DNA of 64,000 nt from Betaproteobacteria bacterium (GCA_016183615.1 JACPEG010000028.1:19414-83413), one strand, 5' to 3'; positions 46,534 to 56,528 are shown, counted from the stretch's first letter. The notes: generated from the letters alone by a model not told the origin. Numbers and translations: made by a program.

Positions 46534-48054
46534 ATGTGCGGAATCATCGGTGTCGTCGCCAGGACCCCCGTCAACCAGCTGCTCTATGACGGGTTGATGG
46601 TGCTGCAGCACCGCGGCCAGGATGCCGCCGGCATCGTCACCGCCCAGGGCAAGTCCTTTCACATGCACAAGGGCGGGGGCATGGTGCGCGACGTGTTCCG
46701 CACTCGCAACATGCGCTTGCTGCTCGGCAACATGGGCATCGCCCACTGCCGCTATCCCACCGCCGGCTCCGCCGAGTCCTCCGCCGAGGCGCAGCCGTTC
46801 TACGTGAACTCGCCGTTCGGCATCGTGCTCTCCCACAACGGCAACCTTACCAACACCGAGCGGCTGCAGCAGGAGCTGTTCCGCCAGGACCTGCGGCACG
46901 TCAACACCAACTCCGACTCGGAAGTGCTGCTCAACGTGCTGGCCCATGAGCTGCAGGAGTGCGCCACCAACCACCGCCTCGACCTGCCCACCATCTTCGC
47001 CGCGGTATCGGGGGTGCATCGCCGCTGCCGCGGCGCCTATGCCTGCGTGGCGATGATCGCCGGGTACGGGCTGCTCGCGTTCCGCGACCCCTATGGCATC
47101 CGGCCGCTGGTGGTCGGGCGCAATCTCACCGAAGACGGGGTCGAATACCTGGTCGCCTCGGAGAGCGTGGCCCTCGACACTCTCGGGTTCCAGCTGCTCA
47201 GGGACGTGATGCCGGGCGAGGCCATCTTCATCGACGAGGACGGCAACTTCTACAGCAAGCAGTGCGCGGCCGAAACCTTCCGCAACCCCTGCATCTTCGA
47301 GTACGTGTACCTGGCTCGCCCCGACTCGGTGATCGACGGCATCTCGGTGTACGAGGCGCGCCTCAACATGGGCCAGAGCCTCGCCGACAAGATCCGGCGC
47401 ACTCTGCCGATGCTCGACATCGACGTGGTGATCCCGATCCCGGATTCCAGCCGCCCGGCGGCCCTCGAGCTCGCCAACCGCATGGGGCTGCCCTACCGCG
47501 AGGGGTTCGTGAAGAACCGCTACATCGGCCGCACCTTCATCATGCCGGGACAGGCGATTCGCAACAAATCGGTGCGGCAGAAGCTCAACACCACCAACAT
47601 CGAGTTCCGGGGCAGGAACGTGCTGCTGGTGGATGACTCCATCGTGCGCGGCACCACCAGCCGGGAGATCGTGACCATGGCCCGGGAGGCCGGCGCCCGC
47701 AAGGTTTATTTCGCCTCGGCCGCGCCCCCGGTGCGCTTTCCCAACGTCTACGGCATCGACATGCCCACCCGCCAGGAACTCATCGCCACCGGCCGCTCCG
47801 ACGAGGAGATCGCCCGGGAGATCGGCGCGGACGCACTGATCTACCAGGACCTGGAGGCGCTGAAGGAGGACGTGCGCAAGGTGAATCCGGCCATCGCCTG
47901 TTTCGAGACCTCCTGCTTCGACGGCAACTACATCACCGGTGATGTGACGCCGGAATACCTGGAACGGCTGGAGGCCGAGCGGCGATTCGGCGCCCAGCAG
48001 GGACGGGAGGAGACGGGGACCCAGCTTGACCTCAACCTGGTGACCACCGACTGA
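46534..48054 (+). CDS. purF: Amidophosphoribosyltransferase
   Basis: First step of purine synthesis: PRPP and glutamine to phosphoribosylamine. From ATG 46534 the chain starts MCGIIGVV, so Cys2 becomes the N-terminal nucleophile after Met removal. Length is 506 residues. [16 protein letters not shown] near residue 365 is the PRPP loop. The open frame upstream to 46126 lies over cvpA and is not PurF-like. Confidence 0.97.
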   Translation: MCGIIGVVARTPVNQLLYDGLMVLQHRGQDAAGIVTAQGKSFHMHKGGGMVRDVFRTRNMRLLLGNMGIAHCRYPTAGSAESSAEAQPFYVNSPFGIVLSHNGNLTNTERLQQELFRQDLRHVNTNSDSEVLLNVLAHELQECATNHRLDLPTIFAAVSGVHRRCRGAYACVAMIAGYGLLAFRDPYGIRPLVVGRNLTEDGVEYLVASESVALDTLGFQLLRDVMPGEAIFIDEDGNFYSKQCAAETFRNPCIFEYVYLARPDSVIDGISVYEARLNMGQSLADKIRRTLPMLDIDVVIPIPDSSRPAALELANRMGLPYREGFVKNRYIGRTFIMPGQAIRNKSVRQKLNTTNIEFRGRNVLLVDDSIVRGTTSREIVTMAREAGARKVYFASAAPPVRFPNVYGIDMPTRQELIATGRSDEEIAREIGADALIYQDLEALKEDVRKVNPAIACFETSCFDGNYITGDVTPEYLERLEAERRFGAQQGREETGTQLDLNLVTTD

Positions 48055-48084
48055 CCCGGGGCCTGCGCCGGGAGGAAAATGCTG

Positions 48085-48113
48085 TTGACAACTACCGCAG
48101 CGCGCGGTAGCTT
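48085..48113 (+). promoter_or_regulatory. Promoter for the metZ leader
   Basis: A perfect TTGACA (48085-48090) and TAGCTT (48108-48113) with 17 bp between; transcription would start near 48120, just where the riboswitch begins. CTACCGC/GCGGTAG (48092-48110) forms a 7-bp inverted repeat between and over the elements and may be an operator. Confidence 0.6.
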
Positions 48114-48117
48114 AGCA

Positions 48118-48176
48118 ATGCGCCGATTTGACCCATCAGCTTGCGGGCGCGTTAAAAATCCAGCTAAAGCGAGGCG
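48118..48176 (+). ncRNA. SAM-II (SAM-alpha) riboswitch
   Basis: ATGCGCC (48118-48124) pairs with GGCGCGT (48146-48152), forming the P1 stem. Conserved blocks then match the SAM-II consensus as I remember it from the crystallised metX example: GATTTGACC after the first strand, TTGC before the second, an A-rich stretch after it, then AGCTAAA followed by GAGG, which forms the pseudoknot. The next gene is metZ, a typical SAM-II target. Binding of S-adenosylmethionine should lower metZ expression. Confidence 0.82.
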
Positions 48177-48213
48177 AAAACCCGCATTAGCGAAAGCTGA
48201 GCGGGTTTTTTTA
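48177..48213 (+). terminator. Intrinsic terminator after the riboswitch
   Basis: ACCCGC and GCGGGT form the stem, with an inner AGC-GAAA-GCT tetraloop, and seven T residues follow (48206-48212). It sits directly behind the riboswitch and about 100 bp before metZ, so it may act as an attenuator; it could also end purF transcripts. Confidence 0.78.
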
Positions 48214-48218
48214 TTGAG

Positions 48219-48248
48219 CTGTCAGCCGTCAGCGATCAGCGGTCAGCC
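48219..48248. repeat. 7-bp tandem repeat (GTCAGC units) upstream of metZ
   Basis: Four TCAGC-containing units at 7-bp steps (GTCAGCC, GTCAGCG, ATCAGCG, GTCAGCC). The same units occur inside metG at 3335-3366. Further GCTGATGTCTGATG-like sequence runs on towards the metZ ribosome site. Confidence 0.7.
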
Positions 48249-48310
48249 CGGGATTCCGGCCGCGTGGTTTTTCGCTGATGTCTGATGGCCGAAAGCTGAA
48301 GGCTCATCTT

Positions 48311-49483
48311 ATGTCCGACCAGTTCGAGCTCGACACGCTGGCGCTGCGCGCCGGAGTACACCGCAGCCAGTTCAACGAGAACAGCGAGGCGATTTTTCTC
48401 ACCTCCAGCTTCGTGTTCGACAATGCGGCCCAGGCCGCCGCCCGGTTTTCGGGGGCGGAGGCGGGCTACGTCTACTCCCGTTTTTCCAATCCCACGGTGA
48501 CCGCATTCCAGGAGCGGCTTGCGGCGCTCGAGGGGGCGGAAGCCTGTGTCGCTACCGCCTCCGGGATGGCGGCGATCCTCGCTGCCGTCATGGGGCTGCT
48601 CAAGGGCGGCGACCACATCATCGCTTCGCGCAGCATTTTCGGCGCGAGCGTGCAGCTGTTCACCAATATCCTGCCGAAATTCGGCCTGGAAACCACCTTC
48701 GTTTCGGCCACCGAGGTTTCGGAATGGCAGGCCGCGGTGCGGCCCAATACGCGATTGCTGTTCCTGGAAACGCCCTCCAATCCGCTCACCGAGATTTCCG
48801 ATATTCCAGCGCTGTCCAGGGTCGCAAAGCAGGCCGGCGCCTGGCTTGCGGTGGACAACTGCTTCTGCACCCCGATCCTGCAGCGCCCCCTGGAGCTGGG
48901 CGCGGACATCATCATTCATTCCGCCACCAAGTACCCGGACGGGCAGGGCCGGGTGCTCGGCGGCGCGGTGCTGGGTCCCCGGGAACTCATCATGGAGGGG
49001 GTATTCAGTTTTTTGCGCACCGCGGGCCCGAGCCTGTCCCCGTTCAACGCCTGGGTGATCCTCAAAGGTCTCGAAACCCTCAGGATCCGGATGGAGGCCC
49101 ATTGCCGGGGCGCCCTGGAACTCGCGCGCTGGCTGGAGACGCTGCCCCAGGTGGCGCGCGTCTACTACCCCTGGCTACCCAGCCATCCCCAGCATGAGCT
49201 CGCCCGGCGTCAGCAGAAGCAGGGCGGCGGAATCGTCTCCTTCGACGTGAAGGGGGGCCGGGACGCGGCTTGGCGGATGGTGGACGCGACCCGCATGATT
49301 TCCATCACCGCCAATCTCGGCGACGTGAAGAGCACGATCACCCACCCGGCCACCACTACCCATGGCCGCATCTCCGCCGAGGCACGCGCCGCGGCCGGCA
49401 TCGGCGAGGGCCTGCTCAGGGTCGCGATGGGACTGGAATCCATCGAAGACGTCAAGCGCGACCTGGCCCGGGGCCTGACTTAG
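48311..49483 (+). CDS. metZ: O-succinylhomoserine sulfhydrylase
   Basis: A 390-residue Cys/Met-metabolism PLP enzyme making homocysteine from O-succinylhomoserine and sulfide. GYVYSRFSNPTVTAFQERLA and ATASGMAAILAAVMG are early family motifs; the PLP lysine is in HSATKYPDGQGRVLGG near residue 205, the MetZ-type context. GAAGG 8 bp upstream supports ATG 48311. O-acetylhomoserine as substrate cannot be excluded. Confidence 0.93.
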   Translation: MSDQFELDTLALRAGVHRSQFNENSEAIFLTSSFVFDNAAQAAARFSGAEAGYVYSRFSNPTVTAFQERLAALEGAEACVATASGMAAILAAVMGLLKGGDHIIASRSIFGASVQLFTNILPKFGLETTFVSATEVSEWQAAVRPNTRLLFLETPSNPLTEISDIPALSRVAKQAGAWLAVDNCFCTPILQRPLELGADIIIHSATKYPDGQGRVLGGAVLGPRELIMEGVFSFLRTAGPSLSPFNAWVILKGLETLRIRMEAHCRGALELARWLETLPQVARVYYPWLPSHPQHELARRQQKQGGGIVSFDVKGGRDAAWRMVDATRMISITANLGDVKSTITHPATTTHGRISAEARAAAGIGEGLLRVAMGLESIEDVKRDLARGLT

Positions 49484-49836
49484 CAAGTCCGGCACGCCGA
49501 TTCGCCTTTGCGCCTGCTGCAGCGCGGGACCGCTTTACGGGTGGGTTCAGGTGGCTTCCCGGGCCGGCATGAATCGCGGTTTCGTCCCGGTACGGCCGGC
49601 TTCATGGCGCGCGGCAAAGGGGCTATACTCGCCATAGCCACCCGGGCAGGTCTTCCTTAAATCCCTCTGCGCAGCAGCCCTCGGACGCCGTGCAAACTCC
49701 GAGGCGCCGCCGCTGATTCCCTTCGACCGCCTGCCGGCGCCCCAAAATAAGCGGGAATGGGCATGCCGCATTCCATTCCCCACGGAGGATTGATCTGCCA
49801 GCGGGTCGGTTAGTACTCGCACGCGGAGGAGGAGCC
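49484..49836 (+). other. 353-bp non-coding region before the sensor remnant
   Basis: No gene is supported here. A TATACT at 49624-49629 with TTCATG 17 bp upstream is a weak promoter. CCTCGGA/TCCGAGG (49679-49704) is a 7-bp hairpin, and GGAATG/CATTCC arms surround GGCATGCCG at about 49755-49775. I match none of these to a known RNA. Confidence 0.4.
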
Positions 49837-50554
49837 ATGCGTTTCGTCAAGCCGAATATGGCCGTGCTGGTTTTCAGCGTCGTGCTGCTGGTGACCGTGA
49901 ACGGCAACCTCATCTTCCAGCAGGCCATTGACACGCTCGTCGAGAGCCGCGACCACGCGGTGCGCACCTATGAGACGGTGACCGGACTGGAAGCCCTGGG
50001 GGGCGCCCTGCGCCAGCTCCAGGGGGCGGAGCGCGACTACGTTCTTAATGCAGAGAGATATCAGCTGCTGAGGTATCGCGACGCGGAGGCCATCGTCGTG
50101 CACCGGGAGAACGCGGCGCGCGCCGCCGCGGAACGGGCGCTGCGCAAGTCCCATGAGGGGCTGGAGCAGATGGTCGCGGAGCGCACCGTAGAGCTGAGCC
50201 GGGCCAACGAGGAACTGCGGCAGAACCAGGAGAAGTTCAAGAGCTTGGTGGAGCTGTCCTCCGACTGCTTCTGGGAGCAGGACGAGGACGGTGTGTTCCA
50301 GTCCTGCTCCTGGGGCCGGATCATCGGGGACGAGGTGGATTGTGCCATGGAACGGGGGGATGATCCCTGCGCGATGCGCTGCCTCGGCGTGAACCCGGGC
50401 GACTGGGGGGTGCTGCTGCCCTTCTTCGACAGCCGGCGGCCGTTCCGGGAAGTGGAAATGCGGCAGGCACGCAAGGATGGGCAGGTGCGCTGGATGTCGC
50501 TGACCGGCGCCATGCGCGCACCCGGACGCCGCACCAGGCAGGGAACCGTCGCCG
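49837..50554 (+). pseudogene. Degraded CHASE3/PAS sensor protein gene
   Basis: A strong ribosome site (GGAGGAGGAG) precedes ATG 49837. The product opens with one membrane helix and the start of a CHASE3 sensor domain (SRDHAVRTYETVTGLEALGG), then jumps after YRDAEA to a coiled coil (HEGLEQMVAERTVELSRANE), so half of CHASE3 and the second membrane helix are missing. A PAS domain begins (FKSLVELSSDCFWEQDEDGV) and stops near residue 238. Past 50555 the frame continues to 50760 only as a shadow of lpxH. No kinase or GGDEF output domain remains. Confidence 0.68.
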
Positions 50555-51277
50555 CTACAGGGCGACCAGCCGCCAGCCCCCCTCGTCGCAGGCAAGGTAA
50601 CCGCCGCGCTCGTACCAGTCGGGCAGCACCCAGCGCTCGCAGCACCGGCCCTCCAGGTCGTGCAGGTGCCGGGCCGGGCGGTGGGTGTGGCCGTGGATCA
50701 GTCGCGGAAAGCCGTGGCGCCGCAGTTCCGCTTCCACCGCGCCCGGATTCACGTCCATGATCTCCGCCGGTTTCTGCCCCTTTTCCGCCTCACTTCGCGA
50801 GCGCAGCTGGCCGATGAAGGCCTTGCGCTCCGCCAGCGGCTTGGCGAGAAACGCTGCCTGAAAGGCGGGGTCCCGCACCTGGGCCCGGAACGCCTGATAG
50901 GCAGCGTCATCGGTGCACAGGGTATCCCCGTGCATGAGCAGGGTGGGGACGCGGCAGACGTGGGTGAGGGTTGGGTCGGGAAGGAGCACTGCCCGGCAGG
51001 CGGCGGCAAACCTTTCTCCCATCAGCAGGTCCCGGTTGCCGTGCATCACGTAAAGGACGACGCCGTGACCGGTGAGCTGCCCGAGAGCCGCCACCATTTC
51101 CCGGTTGAAGGGATCATCGAGGTCATCGTCCCCCGCCCAGGAGTCGAACAGATCCCCGAGAACATAAAGGGCTTCCGCGGCGCGGGCGGGGCCGTTGAGG
51201 AATACGTGGAACAGCCGGTTGACGGCGGAGCGTTCGGGCGAGAGGTGCAGGTCGGAGATGAAAAGGACGGGCTTCAT
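50555..51277 (-). CDS. lpxH: UDP-2,3-diacylglucosamine hydrolase
   Basis: A 240-residue metallophosphoesterase making lipid X in lipid A synthesis. Motifs in order: FISDLHLSPERS, GDLFDSWAGDD, VMHGNRDLLMG and IHGHTHRPARH. ATG 51277 places the first motif at residue 7. It ends where the sensor remnant stops resembling its family. Confidence 0.96.
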   Translation of the reverse strand: MKPVLFISDLHLSPERSAVNRLFHVFLNGPARAAEALYVLGDLFDSWAGDDDLDDPFNREMVAALGQLTGHGVVLYVMHGNRDLLMGERFAAACRAVLLPDPTLTHVCRVPTLLMHGDTLCTDDAAYQAFRAQVRDPAFQAAFLAKPLAERKAFIGQLRSRSEAEKGQKPAEIMDVNPGAVEAELRRHGFPRLIHGHTHRPARHLHDLEGRCCERWVLPDWYERGGYLACDEGGWRLVAL

Positions 51278-51290
51278 TGCGAGGGACAAG

Positions 51291-51412
51291 CGGCGAACGG
51301 CAAAAGGTAAACAGTAAACAGCGTGAAGCGCGGGTGCTCAAGGTACCGGCACGCGTTGCGACGCCCGGCTGATCGGGCCCACGGTTTCCCGTTCACCGTT
51401 TCCCGTTTTCCG
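51291..51412. repeat. Short-period repeats between ppiB and lpxH
   Basis: GGTAAAC/AGTAAAC units (51306-51320) face CGTTTCCCGTTCACCGTTTC-like units (51380-51412) in the opposite orientation. Pairing is imperfect. It resembles the other short-period spacers of this window in design but not in sequence. Confidence 0.45.
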
Positions 51413-51415
51413 GTT

Positions 51416-51907
51416 TCATGACTCCTCCGCGCTCTGAATGACCACGTCCTGCACCGGCACATCCTGGTGCATGCCGCGGCCGCCGGTCTGCACCTTCCTG
51501 ATCTTGTCCACCACGTCCTGGCCCGCCGTCACCTTGCCGAATACGCAGTAGCCGAAGCCCTGGGAGGTGGAGGCGCGGTAGTTCAGAAAATCGTTGTTGG
51601 CGACGTTGATGAAAAACTGCGCGGTGGCGGAATGGGGGTCCGAGGTGCGGGCCATGGCGATGGTGTAGGTGTCGTTCTTCAATCCGTTGGCGGCCTCGTT
51701 CTGGATCGGCGCCCGCGCCGGCTTCTGCCTCATGCCGGGCTCGAAGCCGCCGCCCTGGATCATGAACCCGTCGATCACCCGGTGGAACAGGGTATTGCCG
51801 TAATGCCCGCTGCGCACGTAGCCGAGGAAATTTTCCACCGTGGCGGGCGCCTTCTCGGAATCAAGCTCGATGGTGATGGTGCCGAGGTTGGTGTGCAATT
51901 TGACCAT
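51416..51907 (-). CDS. ppiB: Cytoplasmic peptidyl-prolyl isomerase B (cyclophilin)
   Basis: A 163-residue cyclophilin without signal peptide. [19 protein letters not shown] near residue 43 contains the catalytic arginine, and [10 protein letters not shown] lies near 105. It is about 60% alike by eye to the exported paralogue immediately upstream, so the pair looks like an old tandem duplication. Confidence 0.95.
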   Translation of the reverse strand: MVKLHTNLGTITIELDSEKAPATVENFLGYVRSGHYGNTLFHRVIDGFMIQGGGFEPGMRQKPARAPIQNEAANGLKNDTYTIAMARTSDPHSATAQFFINVANNDFLNYRASTSQGFGYCVFGKVTAGQDVVDKIRKVQTGGRGMHQDVPVQDVVIQSAEES

Positions 51908-51930
51908 GACGTTTTCCTTTGCGGTTGGGT

Positions 51931-52518
51931 TTACCTGGCGGGCTTGGCCGCGGGCTCGGGCGCGAGCAGCTTCATTTCCTGGATCGCGACCGCTTCCAGC
52001 GGCACGTCGCTGAAAGGGCCCATGTTGCCGGTGGGCACCAGCGAAATCTTTTCCACCACCTCCATGCCCTTCACGACTTTCCCGAACACCGCATAGCCGT
52101 AGCCCTGGGGCGTGGGCCCTCGGAAATTCAGGAATTCATTGTTGGCGACGTTGATGAAGAACTGGGCGCTGGCCGAGTGGGGGTTCGAGGTGCGGGCCAT
52201 GGCGAGCGTGCCGCTGTCGTTCCTGAGCCCGTTGCCCGCCTCGTTCTCGATGGGTGCGCGGGTGCGCTTCTGCAGCATGGGTTTTTCGAAGCCGCCGCCC
52301 TGGATCATGAAGCCCTTGATGACCCGGTGAAAGATGGTGCCGTTGTAGTGGCCGTCCTTCACGTACTGCAGGAAATTTTCGACCGTCTTGGGCGCCTTGT
52401 CGGGATAGAGCTCCAGGGTCACGATGCCCAGGGTGGTCTTCATCTCCACCTGGGGGCTGGCGGCCAGCGCCGCTTGCGACAGTAGCAGGAGAAACAGGGG
52501 AAGTAGCGGTTTCAGCAT
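51931..52518 (-). CDS. ppiA: Periplasmic peptidyl-prolyl isomerase A (cyclophilin)
   Basis: A 195-residue protein with a signal peptide ([19 protein letters not shown]) followed by a cyclophilin domain ([19 protein letters not shown]). It helps fold periplasmic proteins. ATG 52518 is chosen because it opens the signal peptide. ppiB follows after 23 bp. Confidence 0.95.
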   Translation of the reverse strand: MLKPLLPLFLLLLSQAALAASPQVEMKTTLGIVTLELYPDKAPKTVENFLQYVKDGHYNGTIFHRVIKGFMIQGGGFEKPMLQKRTRAPIENEAGNGLRNDSGTLAMARTSNPHSASAQFFINVANNEFLNFRGPTPQGYGYAVFGKVVKGMEVVEKISLVPTGNMGPFSDVPLEAVAIQEMKLLAPEPAAKPAR

Positions 52519-52580
52519 CGCTGAGCTTTCTCGAAGGGGAACCAGGGAAACGCCGGGGAAGCGCGGCAGGCCTGCGACAT

Positions 52581-53891
52581 TCACCGGCGGGCGCGCGGGA
52601 AGGACTCGGGCAGCGCGACCGAACCGGTAGCCTTCATCACGGCCTCATAGGCGATCTTCCAGCTCTCGCCCTCGCGCATCCAGTACTGGCGCTTGCGCGA
52701 TTGCTGGGCGAGGTTATCGGAGCGGTAGTCCTGGGTGAACGTGATCACGACCAGGTCGGACGCCCCGGGGCTGCGCAACATGCTCACGTCGGAGAGCCCG
52801 ACCTTGATCCAGGCTTTCCCGGCGTTGACCCTGCGCTTGTGTTTGCTCCAGGCCGCCAGGTCCGTTGCGCCGGAACGGAAGCTCCGCGCATAGTGCGAAA
52901 GGTAGCGCCCGGTGTCGCGGCTCTCCCAGTCGGCGCGCCACGCGTCGAGTTCCCGCGCGAGCGCATCCCGCTCCGCACGCAGTTCGTCTGCGGTCACCCA
53001 TTGCACTTCCTCGGCAATCACCACCGGGGTCAGCCCCACCTGCACGCTCTTGCCCAGTTCCATCAGGTCGGGGTTGGCGAGTGCGATGCAGCCGTCGCTC
53101 GCCCAGGGGGCGCGATTGTAGGTCTCCTTCGGCACGCCGTGCAGCCAGATGCCGTAGCCATTGCGCCCGAGCATCCGGTCCCACTCGTTCGGATAGCTGA
53201 TGGGAAAGGCGCCCGCGCCATACAGGTCCGGCAGCTTGCTGCCGGGGATGCTCGAAGTCACGTGGTACACGCCGATCGGGGTTTTCTGGTCGCCTTCCCG
53301 TGCCTTCTCGATCCCGCGCTTGCCGAGCGTGGTGTAGTAGTCGGTGACGAGGCGCGGCGTGCCGTTCGCGTTTTCGTACAAGTACAGGCGCGAGCGCCTG
53401 GAATCCACGACGATCGCGTAGCGCTGGTCGGGGCCGACTTGAAGAAGATAGCGCGGCACCCGGTCCTGTTCCGGCCGCTCGCGCCTGGCCCGCAACCGGG
53501 CCACCGCCTCGGCGCGCAGTTCGTCGATCCGCTCCGGCGCGGCGTGCCCGGTGTCGCCGAGCCCCGAGATCGGGCGGGCTCGTGCCAGCAGGAGATCACC
53601 CTTGATCAGGTGGGCGAGGCGAAAGTTGGGATTCCTGGCGATGAGCCGGTCCACCTCGGCGAGGGCCGACTCGAGGCGGTTGGCCTGGATTTCCTCAAGC
53701 GCCTTGACCAGCTGCGATTCGGGATCATGGCCGTTGATCCCGGAATGGTTGTCCGCCCGCAGGCCGGTGGGGGCGGCGAAAGCAGTGACTGCAACTGTAG
53801 CCAGGGCGGCCAGGCGGGCAAGCACCACGCGAAAAGCCCGCCCGGGGCCGGGGCCCGTCAACGGCCCACCTGCTCCTGCTGGATTTGCCAT
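52581..53891 (-). CDS. L,D-transpeptidase (YkuD) with C-terminal Cds6-like domain
   Basis: About 436 residues. After a signal-type helix comes a TPR-like stretch (residues 58-110) and a YkuD domain whose active site is [20 protein letters not shown] near residue 252, with His and Cys present. A 110-residue C-terminal SnoaL-like domain follows ([16 protein letters not shown] ... [20 protein letters not shown]). YkuD enzymes cross-link peptidoglycan or attach proteins to it. The start is uncertain: ATG 53891 overlaps the upstream gene by 34 bp and a GTG slightly downstream would shorten the N-terminus. The same C-terminal domain ends the adjacent TPR protein. Confidence 0.88.
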   Translation of the reverse strand: MANPAGAGGPLTGPGPGRAFRVVLARLAALATVAVTAFAAPTGLRADNHSGINGHDPESQLVKALEEIQANRLESALAEVDRLIARNPNFRLAHLIKGDLLLARARPISGLGDTGHAAPERIDELRAEAVARLRARRERPEQDRVPRYLLQVGPDQRYAIVVDSRRSRLYLYENANGTPRLVTDYYTTLGKRGIEKAREGDQKTPIGVYHVTSSIPGSKLPDLYGAGAFPISYPNEWDRMLGRNGYGIWLHGVPKETYNRAPWASDGCIALANPDLMELGKSVQVGLTPVVIAEEVQWVTADELRAERDALARELDAWRADWESRDTGRYLSHYARSFRSGATDLAAWSKHKRRVNAGKAWIKVGLSDVSMLRSPGASDLVVITFTQDYRSDNLAQQSRKRQYWMREGESWKIAYEAVMKATGSVALPESFPRARR

Positions 53892-54931
53892 TTGCCGTTA
53901 ATCCGGGCGAGGTTCAGGGTCTTGGCGGCGGAGCTTTTCATGGTGTCCGAGCGGTAGCTCTGCTTGAAGCTCACCACCGCGTGGTCGGAATCCGTGAACT
54001 TGACCCGCGGATCCAACACCGCCACCTGAATATTCTTGGGCTTGGCGATGCGCTCCTTGCGGGTCGCTTCCCACGCCTCGCGGCTCTCGCCGACGGGGGT
54101 CTTGAAGTCCTTCGCATAGAACGAGAGATACCGGTCCGCGTCCTTGGCTGACCAGGCCTTCGCCCATTCGGTCACGGTCCTGATGACTTCACCGGACCGA
54201 TCCGGATCGGCAGTCTTTTCGGCGGGTTTTTCCGCCGGCTTGGCGGGGGCCTCGGACGCCGTGGGCTTGGCGGGGGCGCTGGCGATAGCTGCCGGTTCGG
54301 CGGCTTTTTCCGCCGGCTTGCCGGCGCTCGCGGCCGCTGACGGCGATGCCGCTGACGGCTTGGCCGGGGCCGGGACCGAGGCGATGGCACCGGAAGCGGA
54401 GGGCCGGGCGGCCCGCGGGCTGCCGGAGAACAGGTCCTTGATCAGGTTCAGCTTGGTCTGGGCGGCGGCGTTGCCCTTGTCGAGCTGCAGCGCCTTGTCA
54501 TAGGCCTGGCTCGCCATCTTGGCGTAGATGTCGCCCAGGTTCTCGTAGGCGGTGGCGTAGCTCGGGTGGGTGCGGATCGCCATTTCCAGCGCGGTCTTGG
54601 CCTTGTCGTACTGGCCCTGCCCGGCGTAGAGCACCGCGAGATTGTTATAGGGTTCCGGCAGCTCGGGGAAATCCTCGGAGAGCGCCGTGAACACCTTGAT
54701 GGCGTCCTGGGACTTGTTCTGCTCGGCGAGAATAAGGCCCTTCAGGAAACGGCCCTGGGCGTCCTTCGGCTTGGCGGCCAGGTAGGCGTTCACCTTGTCG
54801 AGCGCCTGGGCGTGCTGTCCCTGTTTCAGGAGTTTGCTGATGTCCTGAATCTCGTCTGCGCGCACAGCGGCCGAAAAGACGATTGCGGCGATGCAAACCG
54901 CGCCGGCAGCAACAAATTTCAAGCTTCCCAT
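53858..54931 (-). CDS. Exported TPR protein with C-terminal Cds6-like domain
   Basis: A 357-residue protein: signal peptide (cleavage near AAVRA^DEI), four TPR units (residues 25-165; LPEPYNNLAVLYAGQGQYDK), a low-complexity Ala/Pro/Lys linker, and a SnoaL/NTF2-like domain (DADRYLSFYAKDF ... SFKQSYRSDTMKSSAAKTL). The last domain is clearly related to the end of the L,D-transpeptidase downstream, with which it overlaps, so the two probably act together at the cell wall. ATG 54931 opens the signal peptide; the frame further upstream is a shadow of cysS. Confidence 0.85.
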   Translation of the reverse strand: MGSLKFVAAGAVCIAAIVFSAAVRADEIQDISKLLKQGQHAQALDKVNAYLAAKPKDAQGRFLKGLILAEQNKSQDAIKVFTALSEDFPELPEPYNNLAVLYAGQGQYDKAKTALEMAIRTHPSYATAYENLGDIYAKMASQAYDKALQLDKGNAAAQTKLNLIKDLFSGSPRAARPSASGAIASVPAPAKPSAASPSAAASAGKPAEKAAEPAAIASAPAKPTASEAPAKPAEKPAEKTADPDRSGEVIRTVTEWAKAWSAKDADRYLSFYAKDFKTPVGESREAWEATRKERIAKPKNIQVAVLDPRVKFTDSDHAVVSFKQSYRSDTMKSSAAKTLNLARINGKWQIQQEQVGR

Positions 54932-54961
54932 GTGATATACTTTCACCCTGTTTTTTAAGGA

Positions 54962-54990
54962 GTTATAACAAATTTTTGAGATTCTACCAA
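54962..54990 (-). promoter_or_regulatory. Promoter of the TPR/transpeptidase operon
   Basis: On the minus strand TTGGTA and TATAAC are separated by 17 bp, 31 bp ahead of the ATG at 54931. The AT-rich stretch stands out in this GC-rich region. Confidence 0.6.
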
Positions 54991-55150
54991 GAAGCCGGCA
55001 AAAAAGCACAATCCGGCTCCTGGCAAGGAATCCGGCGTTCCCTGGGTCGGCGCGCTTCCGGGGCTGCACACCGATGGACTGCCACGGGTATCCTGCGTTC
55101 CCGTTGAGCGGCCTGTCCCGTGGGGCGGCGGGCCCCGACCATTCGAGCCC

Positions 55151-56524
55151 ATGCTGAAAATCTACAACTCCCTCACCCGCGACAAGCAGGAATTCGTGCC
55201 GATCGTGCCCGGCAAGGCGCGCATGTACGTCTGCGGGATGACAGTCTATGACTACTGCCACCTGGGGCATGCGCGGGTCATGGTGGTGTTCGACGCGGTG
55301 GCGCGCTGGCTGCGGGCGAGCGGGTTCGACGTCACCTACGTGCGCAACATCACCGACATCGACGACAAGATCATCAAGCGCGCCCAGGAGAACAACGAGG
55401 CCATGGACGCGCTGACGGCCCGCTTCATCGGCTTCATGGACGAGGACGCGGCGCGGCTCGGGGTCCAGAAGCCCGACTTCGAGCCCCGCGCCACGGCCTA
55501 CGTGGAAAGCATGGTGGGGATGATCGGAACCCTCGTGGATAAGGGCCTCGCCTACCCGGCGGCGAACGGTGACGTGTATTACGCGGTTCAGAAGTTTCCC
55601 GGCTACGGCAAACTTTCGGGGAAGTCGCTGGAGGACCTCAGGGCGGGGGAGCGGGTGGAGGTGGATCCGGCGAAGCGCGATCCGCTCGACTTCGCCCTTT
55701 GGAAGGCCTCCAAGCCCGGGGAGCCGGCGTGGGGTTCCCCCTGGGGCAAGGGCCGGCCCGGCTGGCACATCGAGTGCTCGGTGATGAGCGAGCACTACCT
55801 CGGTGATCACTTCGACATCCATGGCGGCGGCCAGGACCTGCAATTCCCCCACCACGAGAACGAGATCGCGCAAAGCGAGGGCGCGCACGATCACGCGTTC
55901 GTCAATTACTGGATGCATAACGGCTTCGTACGGGTGGACAACGAGAAGATGTCCAAGTCGCTCGGCAACTTCTTCACGGTGCGCGAGGTGCTGGAGAAGT
56001 ACGCGCCGGAGGTGGTGCGCTTCTTCATCCTGCGCGCCCATTACCGCAGCCCGCTCAACTACTCGGACCAGCACCTGGAGGATGCCAAGCACGCGCTGAC
56101 GCGGCTTTACACGGCGCTCAAGGGCGTGGCCGCGCCCGAGCGGCCGGCGGACTGGAACGAGGCCCATGCGCAGCGCTTCCGGGAAGCCATGGACGACGAC
56201 TTCAACACCCCGGAAGCGATGGCGGTGCTGTTCGACCTTGCGAATGAACTGAACCGCTCCCGCTCCCGCGCGGTCGCCGCGCAGCTCAGGGCGCTGGCGC
56301 GGGTGATGGGCCTGCTGCAGCAGGACCCGGTGGATTTCCTGCGCTCGGGTCCCGGCGCGGGTGCCGAGCTCGGGTCCGGGCGCATCGAGGCGCTCATCGC
56401 CGAGCGGCTCGCGGCCCGCAAGGCGAAGAACTACGCCGAGGCCGACCACATCCGCAAGGCATTGCTCGATGCCGGTATCGTGCTGGAAGACGGGCCCCAG
56501 GGCACGACCTGGCGCCGCAGCTGA
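55151..56524 (+). CDS. cysS: Cysteinyl-tRNA synthetase
   Basis: A 457-residue class I synthetase. The HIGH-type motif is [10 protein letters not shown] near residue 37 and KMSKS is in [11 protein letters not shown] near 266. Zinc ligands are seen in [19 protein letters not shown] and [11 protein letters not shown]. It diverges from the TPR gene; the 219-bp gap holds that gene's promoter and nothing else I recognise. Confidence 0.97.
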   Translation: MLKIYNSLTRDKQEFVPIVPGKARMYVCGMTVYDYCHLGHARVMVVFDAVARWLRASGFDVTYVRNITDIDDKIIKRAQENNEAMDALTARFIGFMDEDAARLGVQKPDFEPRATAYVESMVGMIGTLVDKGLAYPAANGDVYYAVQKFPGYGKLSGKSLEDLRAGERVEVDPAKRDPLDFALWKASKPGEPAWGSPWGKGRPGWHIECSVMSEHYLGDHFDIHGGGQDLQFPHHENEIAQSEGAHDHAFVNYWMHNGFVRVDNEKMSKSLGNFFTVREVLEKYAPEVVRFFILRAHYRSPLNYSDQHLEDAKHALTRLYTALKGVAAPERPADWNEAHAQRFREAMDDDFNTPEAMAVLFDLANELNRSRSRAVAAQLRALARVMGLLQQDPVDFLRSGPGAGAELGSGRIEALIAERLAARKAKNYAEADHIRKALLDAGIVLEDGPQGTTWRRS

Positions 56525-56528
56525 CGCG

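Noticed and set aside
49484..49836. Riboswitch (for example c-di-GMP) before the sensor remnant
   Set aside because: Hairpins are present but none of the conserved GEMM or other riboswitch blocks I know could be matched.
50555..50760. C-terminal end of the CHASE3/PAS ORF
   Set aside because: This part lies over lpxH on the other strand and is Arg/Pro/Gly-rich shadow sequence without PAS similarity.
54932..56449. N-terminal 500 residues of the long minus-strand frame ending at 53858
   Set aside because: They are the antisense of cysS; the real protein starts with the signal peptide at 54931.
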